In this document: in pieces, positions 55,634 through 61,753 of the stretch
How the letters are laid out: each line of letters begins with the position of its first letter
How positions within the stretch are numbered: position 1 is the first letter of the stretch
Assembly (NCBI RefSeq): GCF_020075705.1
Contig: NZ_JAIQUM010000025.1
Span: 1-61,753 of the forward strand
Direction: 5' to 3'
DNA from: Metabacillus rhizolycopersici
GTDB taxonomy: Bacteria; Bacillota; Bacilli; Bacillales; Bacillaceae
Length of the DNA stretch: 61,753 bases
The notes under the pieces: model-generated
What the model saw: the letters and a program-made list of their open reading frames with translations, nothing else
Databases searched by the model: none
What the model was told of the DNA's origin: nothing
Position numbers and translations under genes: made by a program

Positions 55634-55768
55634 ATTTCTAACCTCCCTTAAATGTAAAGTTATTTTGTCATAAATACGTTGAAAATATAATGGTGAAAAA
55701 TAGGGAAATTGGCCGTATTCATCCCATGATGAATGCTACATGATTATGTGTTATTCCCTTATCACGAA

Positions 55769-55799
55769 TGAATAACAATATGCTCTTTTCTAAATACTA
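55769..55799 (+). promoter_or_regulatory. Sigma-G-type promoter
   Basis: TGAATA (55769-55774), 18 bases, AATACTA (55793-55799), 31 bases before the start of the small gene. It is the counterpart of the promoter at 38642. Confidence 0.75.
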
Positions 55800-55830
55800 A
55801 AATTGAATGCAATTTAAGGAGGGATATCGA

Positions 55831-55998
55831 ATGACCGATGAAAATCGATCTGTCGTTGAGCAAGTAAGTAATCGTGTGAAACGTGGAGTTGAAGCAACAA
55901 GTGACGTAGCGATTAATTCAATCGATGCTGTTGAAGATACAGGTAAAGCAGTAGTTGATCGAATTTCCAATGCAGTAAAGGATATGACTGAAAAGTAA
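55831..55998 (+). CDS. 55-residue LEA-like small protein, putative forespore gene (copy 2)
   Basis: ATG at 55831 follows AAGGAGGG; a start at 55807 would precede the ribosome site. It is a paralogue of the 38703 product with the same 11-residue blocks (VKRGVEATSDV, AINSIDAVEDT, GKAVVDRISNA). It is convergent with an intact DUF421 gene, repeating the layout of the first cassette. Confidence 0.78.
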   Translation: MTDENRSVVEQVSNRVKRGVEATSDVAINSIDAVEDTGKAVVDRISNAVKDMTEK

Positions 55999-56046
55999 TT
56001 GTTTGATGTGTATCTGAAAAAAAGAAACGGAATGATGAGAGTTAAT

Positions 56047-56079
56047 AATCGAGTAAGGATAATTCGCCCTTACTCGATT
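56047..56079. terminator. Hairpin between the convergent small gene and DUF421 gene
   Basis: A perfect 12-bp stem (56047-56058 with 56068-56079) has a nine-base loop. Confidence 0.75.
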
Positions 56080-56112
56080 TCAATTGGAATCAAATTGAGT
56101 ATAGGAGTTTTA

Positions 56113-56817
56113 CTACTTGTACAAAAAAAATGTAAGATTTTCATCTGTGTCAAGTGTTGCCAGTAATACATCATTTACATTTACGTTATAGGTGTTTTTT
56201 AGTGTATTTACGATCCATTGCTCGTCCTTGCCAAACTGTTTTAATTCATGTTGATCAATTTTCCGTTCTTTAATAATTGTTCTCGGTAAAGTAAAAGGTT
56301 TGGTTGGTAATGCTACATCAGCTGGTGTTATTGGCTGATTTTTGGGATTTAAAAAGAGTGAAATGGTTCCCCCGGGCTCCCACAATGCAAGCGCTACTTT
56401 TTGGATTGATTCCGTTTTTTCTTTTCGTAATTCAGATAAAAGGATATCAACTGTAATCCTAGCTTTATGTAAATTTTTATAATTTATTTGGCCGTTTTCT
56501 ATAAGTGTGATTGGGGATGGATCAAAGATTTTACGTAATAATTGCCACCTTAAGCTCAATAACACACAAGCGACGTATAAAATGATTAAAATACTCATCG
56601 TTATCATTGACCCTTTTAATCCTAATCCCTCATCAGATAAAGGATGGGCAATAATGTTTCCAATTAATAACGCTATGACAAAGTCTAGAAATCTTAACTG
56701 CGAAATCGACCGCTGTCCCATAGCTTTTGCGATTATTAGTAGAAAGAAAAAGCCAACAATTGCTCTTAATGCCCACTGTATAGAGGTCAATGAATCTTGG
56801 CCAGCAAAGAAATCCAT
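56113..56817 (-). CDS. DUF421 (YetF-type) membrane protein
   Basis: 234 residues from ATG at 56817, which has an AAGGA site; upstream starts add an unlikely 63-residue extension. Membrane helices at about 15-33, 45-62 and 70-90 are followed by the soluble core (SPITLIENGQINYKNLHKARIT, key part LIENGQINYKNL; WEPGGTISLFLNP). It is the intact paralogue of the pseudogene at 38970-39674, with roughly 80 percent DNA identity by eye over a 150-base stretch. Confidence 0.88.
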   Translation of the reverse strand: MDFFAGQDSLTSIQWALRAIVGFFFLLIIAKAMGQRSISQLRFLDFVIALLIGNIIAHPLSDEGLGLKGSMITMSILIILYVACVLLSLRWQLLRKIFDPSPITLIENGQINYKNLHKARITVDILLSELRKEKTESIQKVALALWEPGGTISLFLNPKNQPITPADVALPTKPFTLPRTIIKERKIDQHELKQFGKDEQWIVNTLKNTYNVNVNDVLLATLDTDENLTFFLYK

Positions 56818-57088
56818 AAGTTCACGTCCTTGTTTCAATATTTCCTTCTTTTCTCTTTCTTTCGTATTATCATTCTGTCCCTTTTGAAAATTGATATGTA
56901 TCATAGGAAGGAGAAAGAAATAGTAGATGATATGGAATACCCGGTGCATAGAAGTGGTTATAGGTGATACCAATGAACTAGTATGAAAAGTGAGTAACAA
57001 TGACATGTAAAATACAAATCAATATGCTATAGTTAATAAGCCTTTAAATGATTTATGGTATTAATTTAAGAAAAGAGACGTGATTACC

Positions 57089-58390
57089 TTGCCTGATTTT
57101 TTACAACTTGGAATTCGAAAAGAAATTAATCATACATTAAAGTCTTTAGGACTTCAAACACCTACGCCAATCCAGGAAAAGACAATTCCAACTGTCTTAT
57201 TAGGAAAGGACGTTATTGCCCAAGCACAAACGGGAACAGGGAAGACGCTCGCTTTTGTCCTCCCAATTTTAGAAAAGATTGATGCGAGCAACGCTGAAAT
57301 TCAAGCACTAATCTTAACGCCAACACGAGAATTAGCTCAACAAATCTCAAAAGAAATAAAGAAAATGATTGAGAATCTAGAAGGCGTTAATGTGTTAGCC
57401 GTCTATGGCGGGCAGGATGTAGCGCATCAATTAAAAAAGTTAAAAGGTGCACAGCATATTGTCGTTGCAACCCCTGGTCGTTTATTGGATCATATTCGTC
57501 GGCAAACAATCGATCTTTCGACTGTTCAAATGCTTGTTTTAGATGAAGCGGATCAAATGTTACATATGGGCTTTCTTCCAGAGGTAGACGACATTATTTA
57601 TGAAACACTATCTACGCGCCAAACAATGCTATTTTCTGCTACTATGCCAAGTGAAATAAAAACTCTTGCTAAAAAATATATGAGTGAACCAGAGAATATC
57701 CAAGTAAGGGCGAAAAGAATAACAGTAGATGAGATCAAACAAGTTGTTATTGAAACGACTGATCGAAGAAAACAGGCAACTTTATTGCATTTATTACAAG
57801 AGCATCGGCCATTTTTAGGGATTATTTTTTGCCGAACGAAGATCCGTGCAAAAAAACTACAAGAAGCATTAATCGCTAATGGCTATGAATCAGACGAATT
57901 ACATGGTGATTTAACACAAGCGAAACGGGAAAAGGCAATGAAGCGATTCCGTGAAGCAAAAATTCAGTTTTTAGTAGCGACTGACGTTGCGGCGAGAGGT
58001 CTCGATGTAGAGGGTGTAACACATGTATTTAACTATGACATTCCACATGATGTTGAAAGTTATGTGCACCGTATTGGGCGAACAGGACGTGCAGGCGGAG
58101 ACGGTGTAGCATTTACATTAGTCGCTCCAAAAGATCTGGATTTCCTACGAATGATTGAAAAAGGGATTAATCAAACTCTTGAAAAACAAGTAATAAAAGG
58201 GATTAGCATACCTGATCGTGAGGATTATGACAAAGAGCGAAGAGAACAATTGAAAAAAGCAAATCGTTCGTCTAGTAAGGAAAGAGATAGAAGGAAAGGG
58301 ACTGATTCGTCTACAAGAAGTAAAACATCGGTTCAAGGAATGAAAGGCAAGTCAACTTCTTCCTCAAGTGGTAGAAGAAGAACTCGATAA
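57089..58390 (+). CDS. DEAD-box RNA helicase
   Basis: About 433 residues. Motifs in order: TPIQ (Q motif), AQTGTGKT (I), PTRELAQQ (Ia), TPGRLLDHI (Ib), DEAD (II), SAT (III), IIFCRTK (IV), [11 protein letters not shown] (V), [10 protein letters not shown] (VI), then a basic Ser/Arg-rich tail from about residue 385. It unwinds RNA, probably in ribosome assembly or cold adaptation. TTG at 57089 fits the GACGTGATT site better than GTG at 57080, but either is possible. Confidence 0.92.
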   Translation: MPDFLQLGIRKEINHTLKSLGLQTPTPIQEKTIPTVLLGKDVIAQAQTGTGKTLAFVLPILEKIDASNAEIQALILTPTRELAQQISKEIKKMIENLEGVNVLAVYGGQDVAHQLKKLKGAQHIVVATPGRLLDHIRRQTIDLSTVQMLVLDEADQMLHMGFLPEVDDIIYETLSTRQTMLFSATMPSEIKTLAKKYMSEPENIQVRAKRITVDEIKQVVIETTDRRKQATLLHLLQEHRPFLGIIFCRTKIRAKKLQEALIANGYESDELHGDLTQAKREKAMKRFREAKIQFLVATDVAARGLDVEGVTHVFNYDIPHDVESYVHRIGRTGRAGGDGVAFTLVAPKDLDFLRMIEKGINQTLEKQVIKGISIPDREDYDKERREQLKKANRSSSKERDRRKGTDSSTRSKTSVQGMKGKSTSSSSGRRRTR

Positions 58391-58402
58391 AGCGAGACTT
58401 TC

Positions 58403-58527
58403 ATCAGTGGGGTTTTCTTTATCACCACTGATGGATAGCGAGACTTACCTTAGCTTTTACGGGCAGTTTTCCCCCACCTTCGCTTCTTTGATTATTCAAG
58501 CTTAGAGGTGGGGGGATTACTGCCCGT
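58403..58527. ncRNA. Strong paired hairpins after the helicase gene, possible structured RNA
   Basis: A stem ATCAGTGG/CCACTGAT (58403-58432), flanked by direct repeats of GCGAGACTT, is followed by a long two-part stem: ACGGGCAGT (58459-58467) with ACTGCCCGT (58519-58527) and CCCCCACCT (58471-58479) with AGGTGGGGG (58506-58514). No T run follows. It may be a 3' UTR structure or a repeat unit. Not matched to any known RNA family. Confidence 0.4.
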
Positions 58528-58549
58528 TAATGCGGGATAAAATAAAGAA

Positions 58550-58593
58550 AAAGAGAGGATGTCAACGAATTTTCGATATGACATCCTCTCTTT
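58550..58593. terminator. Bidirectional terminator
   Basis: A perfect 15-bp stem (58550-58564 with 58579-58593) with T runs on both sides ends the helicase region and, on the minus strand, the small gene at 58594-58719. Confidence 0.9.
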
Positions 58594-58719
58594 TTACTTT
58601 TGCAAATCCTTCTTTGTCTTTTCACTTCTTATGGAGATAGCTTGTGAAAATTCTGTATCCTGTTTTTTGTTATTTGGATATTTGTTTTTACGTTCACGGT
58701 TATCATTACGGTTTGTCAG
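58594..58719 (-). CDS. Candidate 41-residue basic protein with CTG start
   Basis: On the minus strand AGGAGG is followed nine bases later by CTG at 58719 and an open frame of 41 codons. TAA at 58594-58596 lies right beside the terminator. The product is polar and basic (TNRNDNRERKNKYPNNKK then AISIRSEKTKKDLQK), like a small spore or nucleic-acid-binding protein. No ATG, GTG or TTG is in frame near the ribosome site. Family not recognised. Confidence 0.45.
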   Translation of the reverse strand: MTNRNDNRERKNKYPNNKKQDTEFSQAISIRSEKTKKDLQK

Positions 58720-58818
58720 TTTTTAGCCCTCCTCGAAGTAGTCTCAAAACTAATATACCCAAAAGTATTGTTCTTTAGTTAAATGTTAATAATCAATTTT
58801 TCAGGTAACAATCCTTAA

Positions 58819-59181
58819 CTAAAATCCACCTTCACCTGGAGTAAATGGTAAACTGAATTTTTTTTCTACAGCACGGAGTCTTTGGTTTAAACGATTGAGC
58901 CGACGAGTATGTTGTTCAACTCTCTCATTTAATCGATTGATTTCTCGATTTTGACGAATTAGTTCTTCATTTTGTCTTTTTAATTCATTATTAAGTCTTG
59001 TTAATTCTTTTGTTTGTCGTTCAGTTTGTCGTTCGAGTGCAGTTACTCTTCTTTCAAGTGCTGGCGGCTGCCTATAGGAATCAAAAGCTTCTGGCTGTTG
59101 CATATACGGATTAGTTTGATAATTCGTATAAGGGTTTTCTTGCTGGGGGATATACTGATAATAATAACCATATGGATTCAT
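58819..59181 (-). CDS. Hypothetical coiled-coil protein with Tyr/Gln/Pro-rich N-terminus
   Basis: 120 residues. Residues 1-40 are rich in Tyr, Asn, Pro and Gln ([17 protein letters not shown]), as in spore coat proteins. Residues 45-108 form a seven-residue-repeat coiled coil rich in Arg, Asn, Leu and Glu ([19 protein letters not shown]). AAGGAGAG precedes ATG. Not recognised; a coat or structural role is a guess from composition. Confidence 0.7.
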   Translation of the reverse strand: MNPYGYYYQYIPQQENPYTNYQTNPYMQQPEAFDSYRQPPALERRVTALERQTERQTKELTRLNNELKRQNEELIRQNREINRLNERVEQHTRRLNRLNQRLRAVEKKFSLPFTPGEGGF

Positions 59182-59204
59182 GAAGGAAACTCTCCTTTAT
59201 TTTG

Positions 59205-59320
59205 TTATAGGAAACTATAAAATTCTTGTACTGTGGATAAGCGCATGACATCCAGCTCCAGTGCCTAGCCCCTCTTGGGTCTAAGCTTGAGGCTAATCAA
59301 GGTTGCTTGCGCTTTTCTTT
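59205..59320 (+). repeat. Mosaic intergenic repeat, copy R5
   Basis: The head (59205-59236) is identical to R1. The CAGCTCCAGTGCCTAGCCCC and TTGGGTCTAAG blocks and the GCTTGCGC tail match R4. The inner hairpin is missing. Confidence 0.75.
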
Positions 59321-59747
59321 ATATATGTATGTAGGTTAGTGCGGAGTGTTACAGAACTTAAAACAAAGGAAGCCTATTCCTTTAGGTGTGGGAGGAATTT
59401 GCGGTTTTTTATATTTTCCTCCTAAAAAGGTACAATTAATAAAGTTATAGTGCTAGTACAATAATGAACTGCATAAAACTCCCCTTTTTTATGCAGTTGC
59501 CAGGCTTCTTCAGAGGCCAAAAATGTTGATCCATCAACGTTGTATAAAATCCTGCATAAACCATAAAAAACGGACAAGAGCCAAACCCTTGCTACGACTG
59601 GGTTTGGCTCTTTGTCTCACTTCCGGAAATTACAATTATGTTAACTAGACTTGTATATGATATGCAATCTATTCTGAATGGTTGATGCAGAAAATCGACT
59701 GGTGAATAAACTGTATGATTGACAGATGAAAAGGAGGTGTTAATTTT
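59321..59747. other. Intergenic region
   Basis: No coding frame was found. It carries the terminator-like hairpin at 59573-59616 and the leader of the small Cys/Asn-rich gene. Confidence 0.55.
59573..59616. terminator. Strong hairpin upstream of the lipase cluster
   Basis: GACAAGAGCCAAACCC (59573-59588) pairs with 59600-59616 with a single extra base. A T-rich stretch follows within the stem end. It probably insulates the cluster. Confidence 0.65.
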
Positions 59748-59888
59748 ATGACAAAGTGTTTAGAATGTGGGGAAACCTCTTGCTGTTATGGAAATACTAG
59801 TTCAAATCGAATCAACAACAACCCCGTTAATACCAATACCTTTAATCCAATGATAAATAAAATGACCTTAAGAATGAGAGGAGAATAG
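59748..59888 (+). CDS. 46-residue Cys/Asn-rich small protein
   Basis: ATG at 59748 after AAGGAGGTG; stop at 59886-59888. The N-terminus MTKCLECGETSCCYG has four cysteines, followed by an Asn/Thr-rich stretch. It ends three bases before the lipase start, so the genes are probably co-transcribed. Not recognised. Confidence 0.65.
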   Translation: MTKCLECGETSCCYGNTSSNRINNNPVNTNTFNPMINKMTLRMRGE

Positions 59889-59891
59889 GAA

Positions 59892-60728
59892 TTGGCTGAG
59901 GTAAATATTTCCAATACTAAAGATGCAATATTACTTGCGGCAATGTGTTTCCAGACATATGAACTTTTTGAAAAGGAGAAGCTTATCTTACCAAAAGGCT
60001 TTAAACTTCGATATACCATTCGTGCTTTTGCTGACGTAGAGAATCCTACGGAATTAGTATTCGGCTTTATTGCCGAGTCAAAAGATCAAATCATTATAGC
60101 CTTTAGAGGATACGCTGCATATCCTGCAGATCTTTTAGCATCCTATGACATATTTCAAGTTCCCTATCCTTTTGTTAGAAATGGGGGGAAAACCTCACGT
60201 GGATTTACATGTCTTTATCAATCCACAAGAAACAATTTAATCAGACAATTAAACAAACTATCTGCATCAAAAAAGCTGTTTGTTACCGGACACAACTACG
60301 GAGGAGCTTTGGCAACGTTAGCTGCTTTAGATATTGCAGTGAACACCGGGTTTGAGAATCCTTTCGTGTATACGTATGGCAGTCCGCGTATCGGAGACCC
60401 TGTCTTTGCTTCCCGATTCAACCAAGTGGTAAAAAATAGTATACGAATTGTAAATATTCATGACTCTTTTCCTACTTTCCCGGATAAAGAGTACCCACCT
60501 CCTTTTACGGAGGAAGGATTATACTATCAACATGTAAAAACAAAGTATCCAATCTCTTTTCAGTTAAATAATACGCCTCGTAATGATGAGATTGGCTGCT
60601 ATTTTAAATACCTCAGCAAAATGAATCCTGATTTTTCCAAAGCATTATGCGATGAAAATCCGGGTTTTTGTCCCAATACCGAAATGTGTGTTCCGTTTCG
60701 AGGAACATGCAAGCGTCTGAAGTCTTGA
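59892..60728 (+). CDS. Class-3 lipase-like protein lacking the serine nucleophile
   Basis: 278 residues from TTG at 59892 after GAGAGGAG. Lipase_3 fold: IIIAFRGY (oxyanion region), RGFTCLYQS, YTYGSPRIGDPVFA, NIHDSFPTFP (acid) and YYQHV (histidine). The nucleophile elbow reads GHNYGG (Asn135) where the neighbour has GHSLGG, so it should not hydrolyse esters by the usual mechanism. C-terminal cysteine motif NPGFCPNTEMCVPFRGTC. Confidence 0.85.
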   Translation: MAEVNISNTKDAILLAAMCFQTYELFEKEKLILPKGFKLRYTIRAFADVENPTELVFGFIAESKDQIIIAFRGYAAYPADLLASYDIFQVPYPFVRNGGKTSRGFTCLYQSTRNNLIRQLNKLSASKKLFVTGHNYGGALATLAALDIAVNTGFENPFVYTYGSPRIGDPVFASRFNQVVKNSIRIVNIHDSFPTFPDKEYPPPFTEEGLYYQHVKTKYPISFQLNNTPRNDEIGCYFKYLSKMNPDFSKALCDENPGFCPNTEMCVPFRGTCKRLKS

Positions 60729-60750
60729 ATATAAGAAAGGAGTCACATAT

Positions 60751-61581
60751 ATGGATAGCTCAGGCATAGATGTTATTTATAATAGTGAAGATGCGATATT
60801 GCTTTCGGCCATGATCTATCAGTCATACCAACTCTTTGAAACGGAACCACTTGTCTTGCCAAAAGGATATAGCCTCCGATATACCATACGAGCTCTTGCT
60901 GGTGTCGAGGAGCCGGAAGCTGAAGTATTTGGTTTTATTGCCGAGTCACAAGATACAATCATTGTAGCTTTTAGAGGAACCCGCACATTTAAGGACAATG
61001 AGTCGGACCAAGACTTGTATCAAGTACCATATCCGTTTGTCAGAAATACAGGAAAAACCCATCGCGGATTTACCTGTATTTATCAATCGGCAAGAAACGA
61101 CTTGATCAAAGCTTTAAACAAGCTTTCCAGATCGAAAAGACTATTTGTCGCTGGCCACAGTTTAGGAGGAGCTTTAGCCGTATTAGCTGCTTTTGATTTT
61201 GCGGTAAACACCAGGTTTAAAAATCCTTTCGTGTATACGTATGGCAGTCCGCGTGTCGGAGACCCTGTCTTTGCTTCCCGATTCAACCAAACGGTAAAGA
61301 AAAGTATTCGTATTTTCAATGTCCATGACATTATTCCTACTTTACCGGCTCAAGCGTATCCTCCTCCGTTTACAAAGAAAGGATTATACTATCGGCATGT
61401 ACACAAGAAGTATCCTGTCTCTTTCCAGCTGAACAGTTTACCTGTTCGCAATCATGAGATTGTCTGCTATTTTAAAAAACTCAGCCAACAGAATCCTGAT
61501 TTTACCAAAGTATTATGTGCTAAAAACCCAGGTTTTTGTCCCGATACGGGATTATGTGTTCCATTTATAGGAACATGCTAG
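60751..61581 (+). CDS. Class-3 lipase family protein (intact triad)
   Basis: 276 residues, tandem paralogue of the preceding gene. IIVAFRGTRTF, nucleophile GHSLGGALA (Ser137), YTYGSPRVGDPVFA, NVHDIIPTLP and YYRHV give a complete triad. The C-terminus has the same NPGFCPDTGLCVPFIGTC cysteine motif. No signal peptide, so intracellular or spore-associated. GAAAGGAG site before ATG. Substrate unknown. Confidence 0.88.
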   Translation: MDSSGIDVIYNSEDAILLSAMIYQSYQLFETEPLVLPKGYSLRYTIRALAGVEEPEAEVFGFIAESQDTIIVAFRGTRTFKDNESDQDLYQVPYPFVRNTGKTHRGFTCIYQSARNDLIKALNKLSRSKRLFVAGHSLGGALAVLAAFDFAVNTRFKNPFVYTYGSPRVGDPVFASRFNQTVKKSIRIFNVHDIIPTLPAQAYPPPFTKKGLYYRHVHKKYPVSFQLNSLPVRNHEIVCYFKKLSQQNPDFTKVLCAKNPGFCPDTGLCVPFIGTC

Positions 61582-61630
61582 TGAATAGATAAATGGTTAT
61601 TGAAAACCCCTTAGATTCTATTAAAATCTG

Positions 61631-61753
61631 TGATGCACCCCAAAAGTTAGAGTTGAAAATCTAACCTTTGGGGTGTTTATTTATGACTAAATATAGTGAT
61701 GAATTTAAGATTATGGTAGTTCGAGAATATCAAGAAGGAGAGCTTGGATATCA
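61631..61753 (+). mobile_element. IS3-family (IS150-like) insertion sequence, left end
   Basis: The end carries TGATGCACCCCAAAAGTTAGA, typical of IS3-group termini, and an inverted repeat (CACCCCAAA.GTTAGA, 61636-61651 with 61660-61675). The first reading frame follows at 61683. The rest lies beyond the window. Confidence 0.7.
61683..61753 (+). CDS. IS3-family transposase OrfA, 5' fragment (runs off window)
   Basis: Twenty-three codons read MTKYSDEFKIMVVREYQEGE, the helix-turn-helix start common to IS3/IS150 OrfA proteins. It is cut by the window edge. Confidence 0.7.
   Translation, partial: MTKYSDEFKIMVVREYQEGELGY

Noticed and set aside
56818..57006. N-terminal extension of the DUF421 protein
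   Set aside because: The extension has no counterpart in the paralogue and ATG at 56817 has the ribosome site.
1..61753. CRISPR arrays, tRNA and rRNA genes, prophage modules
   Set aside because: No regularly spaced repeats, no tRNA-like cloverleaf segments, no rRNA sequence and no phage structural or integrase genes were seen by reading.

Overview
The window is low-GC DNA from an endospore-forming member of the Bacillaceae. This rests on strong AGGAGG-type ribosome sites, frequent TTG/GTG starts, a complete spoVA-type sporulation operon, sigma-G-like promoters, and many families known from Bacillus (ExoA, YkqA, YueI, the Yng leucine/acyl-CoA block, YkoP/YkoQ, DhaS, YvrCBA). I would not name a species. 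No rRNA, tRNA or CRISPR array was seen. Both edges cut through insertion sequences: an IS1182-type element with a broken transposase on the left and the first codons of an IS3-type element on the right.

Layout. 1-1.5 kb: IS1182-family relic. 1.6-15.4 kb: housekeeping and hypothetical genes (methylmalonyl-CoA epimerase-like and VOC proteins, a double P-loop-like ATPase, SIMPL, DUF1292, DUF1835, MgtC, ExoA, M20 peptidase, UvrC-like nuclease, ArsB-type carrier, YkqA, YueI). 15.7-21.1 kb: a leucine/branched acyl-CoA catabolic operon (biotin carrier, HMG-CoA lyase, carboxyltransferase, acyl-CoA dehydrogenase, biotin carboxylase), followed by a truncated MobA-like pseudogene. 21.8-24.7 kb: divergent purF and purT sharing a paired PurBox operator. 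25-26 kb: a small zinc-ribbon gene and a relic that joins a decayed cobalamin riboswitch to the 5' end of a ykoQ-like gene. 26.1-29.8 kb: a seven-gene operon with the gene order of the mobile spore heat-resistance operon spoVA2mob, ending in a DUF421-DUF1657 fusion. 30.4-36.3 kb: aldehyde dehydrogenase, gene remnants, an alpha/beta hydrolase and the ergothioneine pair egtB-egtD. 36.5-40.4 kb: DUF421 and small putative spore proteins. 40.9-54 kb: the cobalamin locus, with two B12 riboswitches, cobO-cbiA-cbiP-cobT and then btuF-btuC-btuD/cbiZ-cbiB-cobD-cobU-cobS-cobC and a degenerate cobU-like gene. 54-57 kb: ykoQ, ykoP and a second small-protein/DUF421 cassette. 57-61.7 kb: DEAD-box helicase, small proteins, and tandem class-3 lipases, the first of which has lost its serine nucleophile.

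How the genes work together. The cobalamin genes cover corrin adenosylation, a,c-diamide and cobyric acid amidation, aminopropanol arm attachment, lower-ligand activation and nucleotide-loop assembly. They also encode B12/corrinoid import and CbiZ salvage. No corrin-ring-building genes are present, so the locus serves late synthesis and salvage. The spoVA-like operon, several DUF421 genes and two sigma-G-type small genes point to spore inner-membrane and spore-core functions.

Most striking observations: (1) the collapsed relic of a second copy of the roughly 14-kb cobalamin/ykoQ segment at 25.4-25.8 kb; (2) two copies of a cassette made of a sigma-G-type small protein with LEA-like 11-residue periodicity and a convergent DUF421 gene, flanking the cobalamin locus; (3) a spoVA2mob-like operon; (4) a nucleophile-less lipase paralogue beside an intact one, sharing a nearly identical 69-bp tract; (5) a family of mosaic, structured intergenic repeats, one of them abutting a truncated gene.
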